This document shows, one piece after another, positions 56,626 to 64,000 of a stretch of DNA of 64,000 nt (positions are counted from its first letter, which is position 1; each line of letters starts with the position of its first letter). Below the pieces are notes generated by a model, which was not told the origin of the DNA, made no database searches, and saw only the letters and a list, made by a program, of their open reading frames with translations. The position numbers and the translations under genes were made by a program. Source of the DNA: Chitinispirillaceae bacterium (GTDB lineage: Bacteria; Fibrobacterota; Chitinivibrionia; Chitinivibrionales; Chitinispirillaceae); contig JAFGIN010000021.1 of assembly GCA_016929595.1 (NCBI GenBank), forward strand, positions 38,094-102,093. The letters run 5' to 3'.

Positions 56626-58962
56626 TTGAAGACGTTTACAATTGTCCTGCTCAGCTATATCCTCGTAGCCGGAAAGACTCTGGATATTTGGGTAACCACA
56701 AGTGATAAATCTTTTATTCCAGCATGCCGTATCTGCATATCAGGAATCGATTCTTGTTTGTATTCGGATCTAAATGGACACATTGCAATTAACTTTAAGG
56801 ACCAGTTTGGACCAATTCTGTTCTGTGCTTCAGGTTATGCAGATACAATCGTAACTGATCTTCCTGATGTTGATACACTTACAATACAGCTAGAGGAGCT
56901 GTCCCCGATTAACACACTTGCGCCTATCAAAGTAACAGCGCCACAAATAAAGCTAACTGGCTTCCAGCTTAAGAATCGTCCCATTCTATTTACATCCTCA
57001 GACATTCTAAATACTGCCGGAACCGGTGGCGATGTCAGCCGATTTATCGCAACACAACCATCCGTCGTTGCTTCAATCAGTGAAGGATATGATAATACAC
57101 TGTATATCCGTGGGGGAAGACCGACAGAAGTCCTGTTTATTGTTGATGGAATCGAGTTTGAGAATGTTAATCATTTTTCAAAAGCAAACGGCTCAGGGGG
57201 ACCTGTTGGATTCATCAATTCCGACTACATTAAAAGTGTCAGTTATTACGCAGGGGCAATGCCTGCTGAGTACCCTTCAAGATTATCATCCATTATAAAT
57301 ATTTGTATGAAAAACGGGTCTTTTACTACTTATAAGGGTTCAGCCGCAGCAAAAATGACAGGAGGCATGCTTTCGATTGAAGGTCCATTGTTGCATCAGT
57401 ACGGAAGCATTGCAGTAGCCGCCAGATACATCAATTTTGAACCACTTTCAAGACTTGTTGACAATAGCGGATTCCCGAAACTTGGTGATATATATGCGAA
57501 ATGTCTCTTCTCCCCGAATGAAAAACTCACAATGTATGTAACCGGAGTTTACTCATACAACCATAACAATTTTCGATACCCTTCACTTTTTCCTTCTGGT
57601 AACGGCTACAATCGTAATACTATTAATGAGATTGAACAGATCGGACAAGGCGGTGGAGGCTTTACCGTACGTTATAACAATAAAATAACGCAGGAATTAA
57701 CTCTGGGTGTTTCGTTCCGTGAAGGTAAAAGGTATGACAGTTTGAGTGATTTTAATTCCGGATATTTTCTGAACAGCTTTGCGCAGAACCCAATCTCGGA
57801 AAATATTATTAACAAAAACAATACATCATTAAAGTATAAGGCAACCTTCACCATTGGGGGTTTTGATTCCATTGTTGCCGGAGCCCGTATTTCCAGCAGT
57901 CACTTTTCAATAAAAAACGGTGAGTATTCACAATATATTGTATCGCTGTCAACAGATACTGTTTATGCATTATGGGCAGATACCAAAAAAGCCTGGTTTC
58001 ACGGAAATGAAGCGGGATTGTTTTTTGATGTACCTCTACAAAAGCGCAACATGATTGCTGATGTTGGCCTTCGATATGATTATTATGGGTTACTTGGTAA
58101 ACATACACTATCACCATCTGTTGTGGCAGATTTCACATTGCCTTCAGCTGCGGTTTTAACAATAAGCTATGGGTTATACCATCAGTTCCCGACAGAAATA
58201 CCACTCTTATTATTTAATTCACTTTCGGCCAGGAGATTTATATCCCGCGATTCTCTTGAAAGAATGGAATTGCAACTTCTCCAGGATGTGAAACCCTACA
58301 GGTGTCAACAACTCGGAATCGGCTGCAAGACATCTCTTTTTGACCATTTTTTCATCAAAGGTGATCTCTATTACAAATGGTATGACAGGGAATTTTTGCA
58401 TAATAATCAATTTTCTATTTCCGTACTGGAAATGGATAGCAATGGTGATTATAAAATTTCCAATCAGAACGGTAAACGCAAATCAATGGGTGTTGAACTG
58501 ATGCTCAATACTGATGATCATCAATGGTGTTATTTTTCGATAGGCGGTTCCGTTTTCAGTGTTCTCAACAGATACAGTAACGGTAATTGGTATCATGACT
58601 GGACCGACGTAGGATATACATTTTCAGCCTGCAGCCGAATATCTTTTTTTGAGCACCACATGGTTTCTCTCACTGCCAGTGCAATGGGTGGCCGGCCATA
58701 TACAAAACCTACCACAGGTAGAACTCTTTTCTCCTCAACCCAATCAGAATGGTTTAGCGACCGACTTGATCGAATCTTCTATGTTAACCTACTTTATAAG
58801 TACACAACAAAAATCCGTGCACTATCGCTTGAAGGGAGCATCGAGATTCTCAATCTCTTTAATGCACAACCTGCATTAGATTACAGATTCAATGGTGAAC
58901 GTAATATAAAAATTGCGCCTTTCGGAATTACTCCAATTCTGGGGATAGCGGTGAATATATAG
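56626..58962 (+). CDS. TonB-dependent outer-membrane receptor
   Basis: Outer-membrane transporter of 778 residues if translation starts at TTG 56626, which follows TTTAGGAAAA and gives a signal peptide (KTFTIVLLSYILVAGK); the frame is open from 56557. A short carboxypeptidase-D-like N-terminal domain (about 20-110) is followed by the plug domain (DVSRFIATQPSVVA, LYIRGGRPTEVLFIVDGIEF, VSYYAGAMPAEYPSRLSSII) and a barrel of about 550 residues ending IAPFGITPILGIAVNI. The typical TonB box was not recognised. The ligand is unknown; there is no SusD-like gene next to it, so it is not a standard Sus pair. Confidence 0.88.
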   Translation: MKTFTIVLLSYILVAGKTLDIWVTTSDKSFIPACRICISGIDSCLYSDLNGHIAINFKDQFGPILFCASGYADTIVTDLPDVDTLTIQLEELSPINTLAPIKVTAPQIKLTGFQLKNRPILFTSSDILNTAGTGGDVSRFIATQPSVVASISEGYDNTLYIRGGRPTEVLFIVDGIEFENVNHFSKANGSGGPVGFINSDYIKSVSYYAGAMPAEYPSRLSSIINICMKNGSFTTYKGSAAAKMTGGMLSIEGPLLHQYGSIAVAARYINFEPLSRLVDNSGFPKLGDIYAKCLFSPNEKLTMYVTGVYSYNHNNFRYPSLFPSGNGYNRNTINEIEQIGQGGGGFTVRYNNKITQELTLGVSFREGKRYDSLSDFNSGYFLNSFAQNPISENIINKNNTSLKYKATFTIGGFDSIVAGARISSSHFSIKNGEYSQYIVSLSTDTVYALWADTKKAWFHGNEAGLFFDVPLQKRNMIADVGLRYDYYGLLGKHTLSPSVVADFTLPSAAVLTISYGLYHQFPTEIPLLLFNSLSARRFISRDSLERMELQLLQDVKPYRCQQLGIGCKTSLFDHFFIKGDLYYKWYDREFLHNNQFSISVLEMDSNGDYKISNQNGKRKSMGVELMLNTDDHQWCYFSIGGSVFSVLNRYSNGNWYHDWTDVGYTFSACSRISFFEHHMVSLTASAMGGRPYTKPTTGRTLFSSTQSEWFSDRLDRIFYVNLLYKYTTKIRALSLEGSIEILNLFNAQPALDYRFNGERNIKIAPFGITPILGIAVNI

Positions 58963-59121
58963 TAGACGTCTTATTTCATAAACATAATCACCTATTCGTT
59001 CTCCACGATATTACGTTGGTATTCTAACAAGAATCGGTGGTTGCGCTGATAAAGACTATTTACGATCAGCTTTTTTTCTTTTTTTGTCCATCATTTTTAT
59101 TTTTATATTTCAGAAGTGAAA

Positions 59122-59582
59122 CTAAAGTGCTAATTCCACCCATGTGTTTCTGTTTGCTGGTTGCAATTGAATTATTATTACCCAGACTTCCCCCTCTGCA
59201 GGACCTATTGGAAGAAGAACAGCACTATTCAAATTAAAAAGCACATCCTCAAACTTAAGTATATCAACTTTTGCAGACATAGGCAGCGAAATAGAAATTG
59301 TTATTGGAATACCAGGTTTCACAATAATTGGATCTTTGAGCGGTAATGTTACGAAAAACAAATTTTAACTGTCGAATCCGGAGTTAAAAGCAACCGGTTC
59401 CTGAATTCGTCTTTAATATTCAATCTATATACATTGTTGTACACAAACGTGTTTAGTACCATCTGTACGATGTCAAAATATGCAGAGCTAGAAAAAATTA
59501 TAGTAAATCGCGATAGCCGTTCATTACAAGGATCTGCGCAATTGTCCTTATGGAGAGCCGGATTTATTTCTCCAAACATCAT
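59122..59582 (-). pseudogene. Frameshifted small gene (two overlapping frames)
   Basis: Two minus-strand frames, 59582-59349 and 59361-59122, join into one plausible protein if a single base is lost or gained in the A/T-rich stretch at about 59355-59365. The first ends NRLLLTPDSTVKI and the second continues FVTLPLKDPIIVKPGIPITI, a smooth beta-rich sequence. The first ATG overlaps the stop of the sorting-tail remnant upstream (TGATG), so it was once a coupled downstream gene. No family is recognised. The frameshift could also be a sequencing error. Confidence 0.5.
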
Positions 59583-60052
59583 TTCAGATAATTAAACATC
59601 CGTAAGAGTAAACGATTGCCGGTTTTAAGACAAACGATATAACTTCCGGAACTTAACCTGTCGCTGTTCCATGCAACCGTATAAACACCCGGTTTCACAT
59701 GAAAACCAAAGAGTTTCTCAATTTTCCTTCCATGTAAATCATATATCAAAGTGTGGCATACATTTCACATGGTACACTATACCTATACTGTGATTCATAT
59801 ATGTAAAAAGAGGTCATTTAATACCCTTTGAGGTGTGCCTGCAGATTTCTTTACAGGGATATCACCTGGTACTTTACATGCAACGCTTCGCCATGCATAT
59901 CCGTTCCACTCCTCAACCAGAATGTTTTCAATATTTCTTTCTGATTCTTTACAATATTTGGGGTTGAGTTGTAAAACAGCATTTCCAGCAGTTTCGGGTT
60001 CCGGATTCGTTAAATCTGGAGAAACTGGGTGTAAATAAAAGCTGGAAAACAA
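59579..60052 (-). pseudogene. Decayed secreted protein with type-IX-like C-terminal tail
   Basis: On the minus strand, 59765-59579 reads IYDLHGRKIEKLFGFHVKPG then VYTVAWNSDRLSSGSYIV and ends at a stop, a textbook type A sorting/FlgD-like C-terminal domain. Its usual preceding strand YRYSVPCEMYATL is present just upstream in another phase (about 59800-59765). Further upstream, frame 60052-59795 gives an Ig-like or linker sequence ending VLNDLFLHI. At least two frame changes separate these parts, so this is the 3' remnant of a secreted-protein gene. Confidence 0.6.
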
Positions 60053-60423
60053 ATTGGGGAGCAGATATAATTAAATTTCCCAATCAATACCACATGGGAC
60101 CACTTCCCGAAGCGGGTAAATGGGTAAGACTATCCGTACCTGCCAAGCTTGTAGTTGTAGGTTTGGAAAATCATTCAATTCTGGGTTGGGCATATACGTT
60201 GCATGGTGGATCTGCCACATGGGATTGTTCTGGTGTTCTCAATCCTGCGATAAACGCCTGGGTTGAAGACGAGATACCTGGTTCTGCCACTTCTGTGGGA
60301 CAATGGTCTTGGGTTACAAAACCATCGCATTATCCAAAATCACAATATAGTGGGACAACCTTGCATTTGTCACCAGTAGTTCAATCGTTACTCCAGGGGG
60401 ACTGCCTGGCATCCTGTATATAG
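60040..60423 (+). pseudogene. Fragment of a LamG/Rhs-type surface module
   Basis: Plus-strand frame open from 59968 with recognisable sequence from 60040: WKTNWGADIIKF, HMGPLPEAGKWVRLSVPA, GWAYTLHGGSATWDCSG and AWVEDEIPGSA. This matches a domain of about 130 residues often seen inside large bacterial surface and Rhs-like proteins, where GPLP-x-x-GxWVRLEVPA and ATWD are conserved. There is no start, no signal peptide and no remainder of a host protein. Orientation is opposite to the neighbouring remnant, suggesting rearrangement. Confidence 0.5.
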
Positions 60424-60834
60424 TTTGGAGAAACCGGATAGCCATACTGTAAGGGTTAGTATTTGAAACGTTCTAATCAACAATACCCTAACTACCCTCC
60501 CCTTTTTCAGGATAATACCGGTAATGGACAGTGGGTTAATATATTTTATTCCTTAATCGGTTGAACCGTCTGAAAGCTGCATGATTGATGACCCTAAACG
60601 GATCGCGTCAACATCCGCTAAGCAGCGTTCTCTCATCTGGTTCAAAGTAAACGGAAACTCAACACGAAAGAGGTTCAATGAATACAATCGTGATGACTGG
60701 TGGAACATCCGGTTTCGGAGCAATAACGGCACGCGAATTACTGTAATCGAAATCTTAACACAATATAATTTCAGTATTTTAACATTCACAAATTAGGTTC
60801 TCAAAAATATGCTTCCAAAAATTTATATTTAGAG
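60424..60834. other. Intergenic region
   Basis: 411 nt. A 71-codon plus-strand frame (60581-60796) and an antisense frame over the same bases show no family features. No terminator for the beta-helix lipoprotein gene was recognised at its 3' side. Confidence 0.3.
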
Positions 60835-62622
60835 CTATTGATAAATCTCGCCTAATATATTGTTGCTGAAAGTATTATCCATGATTCTGCCGTCTATTCC
60901 TGTCTTTGAAAGATATATACCATATTGTCGATTATCGTGAAAAAAACAATTCTGTATAGAGACTGCAGCATCAACATAGACACCATTAGTGGCGTATGAA
61001 ATATCACAATATCTAAGCGAAGTAGAACTTGTGGCGTAATTACCGATTCGAAGGCCGGCGCTGGCAAATCCCCACCAAATGGTTTCTGATAAATTCGAAA
61101 AAACAATTGAATCAGTTGGCAACCCACTTGCAATAAGCGTCCCTTCATTAGTATTACCGACTTGAATGTAACTTCCGATTTTAGTGAACTTAAATCTACA
61201 CCCAGGCTCAATGGTTATTATTGTACCCGCTGCAGAACCAATATCTACACAATTATCAATAACAAAAGGGACATCATGATTCTTCCACAGTGCAGATTTA
61301 GCCACAATGTCACCGTGAACAAGAATTCCATCAGCGCCATTACCGGTGAATGTTCCAGATCCCGGCAGATATCCGACACGATCAGCATATATCGTTATGG
61401 CATAACTTCCATTTCCAGTAATGACATTATTGAGAAAAGAACTGGAGTCTTTTGGACAGCCGTAGGCAATCTGACCATTGAAATTTCTTGTCTTTGTAAA
61501 TTCAATACCATTGATACGACAATTTTTTATGGAACAGTTCGAAACAGTTATTGGCGCTCCAGCAGTTATTCCTGTATTCGCATATTCAATAACGCAATGT
61601 TTGAAATTAGCCTGACCATAAAAAACATCATCCACTCGTACCCCTGCCCAGTTTTGTACTGATTTTTCTTTTGTAAAAACTATTGGTTCACTTTCAGTGC
61701 CAATAGCGATAAATGTACATGCCCAACCGATTTCCATCCCGTTATATTGACCAGAATCAAATTCGATTCGACACCCTGGACGAACGATTAATGAATCTGG
61801 GCTTGTTCCTGATAAACGCACTACACTTTTCACAACATATGGGACATTATGTTTTTTCCAAACCGATACAGTATATGGGTAAATGCCTCCTCCAAAAATT
61901 AAAATGCCATCTTTGGCATTCCCGGAAAAATCTCCGGTTCCGGACAGGTTACCTACATAAGCAACATCCCTGATTGTTAATGGATAGCTACCATTTTCTG
62001 TAATCACATTATGCAAAAAAGAAGCGGAATCTTTTGGGCCTCCCCAGTCGTTAAAAACCACTCCTTCATGTAAACAGTTTTTCACAGTGCTATGTGATAA
62101 TTCAATAAAAGTGCAGCTATCGTTTAGTCCGATAGTTGCATATTCAATTATACAATGTTTTAAAGAAACCTGACCGGTCGAGTGACCATATCCGTTAACA
62201 AAAATACCACCTTTACCTGATCCCCACACGTCTGTCGAGGAATCTCGAGTAAACGTAATTGGTGAAGTCGGATTTCCATGTGCGATGAATGATCCATTTT
62301 CCCCGATCTGAATTCCTGCATACTTACCAAAATACAACTTTGTTCCTTTCCCAATAGTTAACATTGGATTAGCGGTATGAGAATTTACATATACTACTAC
62401 CGAAGAATCAACAACTATTGAAGAACTGTCACCAACAGCTAAAAATGCTTCCAGGTAGAGGTCGCAGGTGATATGGTAGATACCTTTTGCTGGCCAGATT
62501 GTATCAGAAGATATTGTGACACTTGGCTTTGGTACTTTGATTGAATCATTTTTCAACGGAGAAATACATCCTGAAAGTATACTGAAAAAAATGATACCAA
62601 TTACAATTACATACGATTTCAT
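60835..62622 (-). CDS. Right-handed beta-helix lipoprotein
   Basis: Surface or outer-membrane lipoprotein of 595 residues. ATG 62622 is preceded by AAGGGGGA; the frame begins one TTG codon earlier. The lipobox LSGC puts the lipidated Cys at about 18. The body contains three similar segments of about 180 residues, each with a start like CRIEFDSGQYNGMEIGWACT or CRFKFTKIGSYIQVG, then repeated SxxxFLNNVITGNGSY and FSGNAKDGILI/FTGNGADGILV units. This coil pattern is typical of parallel beta-helix (pectate-lyase-like/NosD) proteins that bind or cleave polysaccharides. Catalytic residues of a named family were not recognised, so a binding role is equally likely. Confidence 0.75.
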   Translation of the reverse strand: MKSYVIVIGIIFFSILSGCISPLKNDSIKVPKPSVTISSDTIWPAKGIYHITCDLYLEAFLAVGDSSSIVVDSSVVVYVNSHTANPMLTIGKGTKLYFGKYAGIQIGENGSFIAHGNPTSPITFTRDSSTDVWGSGKGGIFVNGYGHSTGQVSLKHCIIEYATIGLNDSCTFIELSHSTVKNCLHEGVVFNDWGGPKDSASFLHNVITENGSYPLTIRDVAYVGNLSGTGDFSGNAKDGILIFGGGIYPYTVSVWKKHNVPYVVKSVVRLSGTSPDSLIVRPGCRIEFDSGQYNGMEIGWACTFIAIGTESEPIVFTKEKSVQNWAGVRVDDVFYGQANFKHCVIEYANTGITAGAPITVSNCSIKNCRINGIEFTKTRNFNGQIAYGCPKDSSSFLNNVITGNGSYAITIYADRVGYLPGSGTFTGNGADGILVHGDIVAKSALWKNHDVPFVIDNCVDIGSAAGTIITIEPGCRFKFTKIGSYIQVGNTNEGTLIASGLPTDSIVFSNLSETIWWGFASAGLRIGNYATSSTSLRYCDISYATNGVYVDAAVSIQNCFFHDNRQYGIYLSKTGIDGRIMDNTFSNNILGEIYQ

Positions 62623-62625
62623 CAA

Positions 62626-63134
62626 TCCCCCTTAATTTCATAAACTGAGGTGGTAAACTTTTTCTGCATTTTTTATATTATAATATATGTTATTGGCAAA
62701 TATAGAATTTATTGGCACCATTGTAAAATTAATAGTTTTTTTGTTTTATATATTAAAGACATGTAGAATCCTGTTTATGCTTTTTTGCCGTAATTTTTCT
62801 AAATGGTGTCCAAAAATAAGCTTGGGCCGGGTTGATGTGTGGAGAAAAATAAGATATTTCGGTCCCTCTCAGTGCTGCTCTGGGGTTGTTTACGGGAATT
62901 GAGTGTCGGTTAAAGTCTGGTTGAGGTGAAGTTGCCGGGCTTACAAGATATGCACAAATCGACCCCTCGGCGCTGCTCGGAGATTGTTCACAGGGTATTG
63001 AGTAACGGTTACATTCAGGTTGAAATAGGTTGCCGGGCTCAGTCGGGGTGTATGGTTAAATAAATTATTCTTTAAAACTCATAAAGATTGTGAAAATACT
63101 TTTAGGAAAAGACAGGCCCAGTAAATCTGAGAAA
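62626..63134. other. Intergenic region containing the 100-nt tandem repeat
   Basis: 509 nt between two same-strand beta-helix genes. The right half (62859-63040) is taken up by an imperfect tandem repeat listed separately; the rest is AT-rich and probably contains the promoter of the lipoprotein gene near 62640-62700. No supported gene. Confidence 0.45.
62859..63040. repeat. Imperfect tandem repeat, period about 100 nt
   Basis: Unit 1 begins TCGGTCCCTC at 62859 and ends GTTGCCGGGCT at 62941; unit 2 begins TCGACCCCTC at 62959 and ends GTTGCCGGGCT at 63039. Within the units GTGCTGCTC/GCGCTGCTC, ATTGAGT and CGGTTA also line up. The units are GC-richer than their surroundings and have no conserved open frame. 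Confidence 0.7.
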
Positions 63135-64000
63135 TCATTTCAGCAGAATAATCTTGCCTTTCTCATAGTTTTCACTTCCGATCCTCAAAATATAATAGAA
63201 TATACCAGGGGTGTATCTGTTACCATTAAATTTAAATTTGTAAGTACCAGCCCGTTGTCTTTTTTGTACCAATACGGCAATCTTTCTGCCCTGTGAATTA
63301 TAAATACTCAGTGTCAAATTATTTTTGCCAGGGTTATTATCTGGTATAGTGTATTGAATAGTAGCAATAGTTTTAAATGGATTAGGGAAACATTTAACTT
63401 GTCCGGACCTTTTTTTATTAGTTATGGATTGTTTTATTGATACTATCGATTTTGATCCAAATTCAAAAGCTCCTGCATCAACCTTTTGGTCTTCATTGTA
63501 TCTGCATGATTCTGATATATCAAAATATGAGTTTGACTTTTCGAGTTTTCCAATATTTCTGGCAGCACTCTTTTCACCTATTCTCAAATCTGCATTAAAT
63601 CCATAGTCACTGAAAAGTTCATCTTTTCCCAATATATCAAAAAAAAGCGGATCACCATATAAACTTGACAAATCTTGATTTTGTGATTCCTGCCATTCTT
63701 TTAATGTAAAATATTGTGATGTTTCATCAGGAGCGATTCCAATCTGAAAAAACTTTCCATCTTTAGTTCCATCACTGGCAAAGAAAAGATTGCCGTCTGA
63801 TTTTACCTGTGGGAGCACCTCATCAATATCCTCAATAAGTAAAAAACGTGTAAAATTATTGTCGCCATACGAATAAAAAATATTGTTAGCGATATTTATT
63901 TGTTGATGATTTTTGTAACTTACTTTCCGCGGGTTGGGGTAGTGCGTTTTTTCGAATTTTACCACTGGAAAAATTTTGATCCATCGATATCGAGTAGCTG
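63135..64000 (-). CDS. Beta-helix surface protein with type-IX sorting tail (5' partial)
   Basis: The frame is open to the window end, so the N-terminus lies outside; GTG 63965 is not a real start. The visible 288 codons show the end of a parallel beta-helix protein of the choice-of-anchor-Q type (ADLRIGEKSAARNIGK and later VDAGAFEFGSKS). They are followed by a C-terminal type A sorting domain: CFPNPFKTIATIQYTIPDN, LTLSIYNSQGRKIAVLV, AGTYKFKFNGNRYTPGIFYY. Such tails direct proteins through the type IX system to the cell surface. Secretion genes are not in the window. It may be a polysaccharide lyase or adhesin; the catalytic part is not visible. Confidence 0.8.
   Translation of the reverse strand, partial: ATRYRWIKIFPVVKFEKTHYPNPRKVSYKNHQQINIANNIFYSYGDNNFTRFLLIEDIDEVLPQVKSDGNLFFASDGTKDGKFFQIGIAPDETSQYFTLKEWQESQNQDLSSLYGDPLFFDILGKDELFSDYGFNADLRIGEKSAARNIGKLEKSNSYFDISESCRYNEDQKVDAGAFEFGSKSIVSIKQSITNKKRSGQVKCFPNPFKTIATIQYTIPDNNPGKNNLTLSIYNSQGRKIAVLVQKRQRAGTYKFKFNGNRYTPGIFYYILRIGSENYEKGKIILLK

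Noticed and set aside
60581..60796. 71-codon plus-strand frame as a small gene
   Set aside because: No ribosome site, no family pattern, and an equally long antisense frame over the same bases.

Overview
The window looks like a piece of a low-GC, Gram-negative, polysaccharide-degrading bacterium of the Fibrobacterota type (Chitinispirillum/Chitinivibrio relatives). This is inference from gene content: a multi-modular GH9 glycanase, very large secreted repeat proteins with FlgD-like or type-IX-like C-terminal tails, a cohesin and a dockerin protein, a TonB-dependent receptor, beta-barrel outer-membrane proteins and a GTP-type PEP carboxykinase. No rRNA, tRNA, CRISPR array or intact insertion sequence was seen.

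Layout. 1-8.6 kb: the 3' part of a GH9 cellulase, two tandem paralogous outer-membrane proteins, then a DUF4390 protein with an NtrY-like kinase and an NtrX-like sigma-54 activator. 8.8-17.6 kb: mixed housekeeping and envelope genes (PAC2 protein, PRC-barrel protein, a subtilisin-like protein that has lost catalytic residues, phosphopantetheinyl transferase, LarB, a membrane-anchored Ser/Thr kinase, small secreted proteins, a TspO/MBR-like protein). 17.7-18.4 kb: remnants, including the N-terminus of a GH18 chitinase. 18.5-33.3 kb: a tightly packed five-gene minus-strand operon of secreted proteins. It starts with a 2132-residue vWA/HYR/cadherin-like/propeller protein ending in a dockerin, followed directly by a small cohesin protein, two large repeat proteins and a small membrane-anchored protein. 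This is the strongest candidate here for an undescribed system: a cohesin-dockerin surface assembly with no recognised catalytic domain. 33.7-40 kb: a PDZ-less S41 protease homologue with an altered catalytic dyad, a PLD-nuclease/helicase/DUF3427-type protein with a small upstream ORF, and a Cys-rich secreted protein. 40.3-43.7 kb: a four-gene operon (secreted helical protein, membrane-fused B12/radical SAM protein, LytTR regulator, four-helix membrane protein). 44.3-46.2 kb: pckG.

46.5-56.3 kb is a clearly GC-rich block carrying a compact proteobacterial-style cellulose synthase operon: bcsR-like, bcsQ, bcsA, bcsB, a broken bcsZ, bcsC. It differs in base composition from everything around it, so it is either horizontally acquired or an assembly chimera. 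The GH8 endoglucanase gene bcsZ stops after 125 codons and most of its catalytic domain is deleted, while the genes on both sides are intact.

56.6-64 kb: a TonB-dependent receptor, a zone of decayed gene fragments (59.1-60.4 kb) including a frameshifted sorting tail, a beta-helix lipoprotein, a 100-nt tandem repeat, and the 3' part of a second beta-helix protein with a type-IX-like tail that runs off the window.
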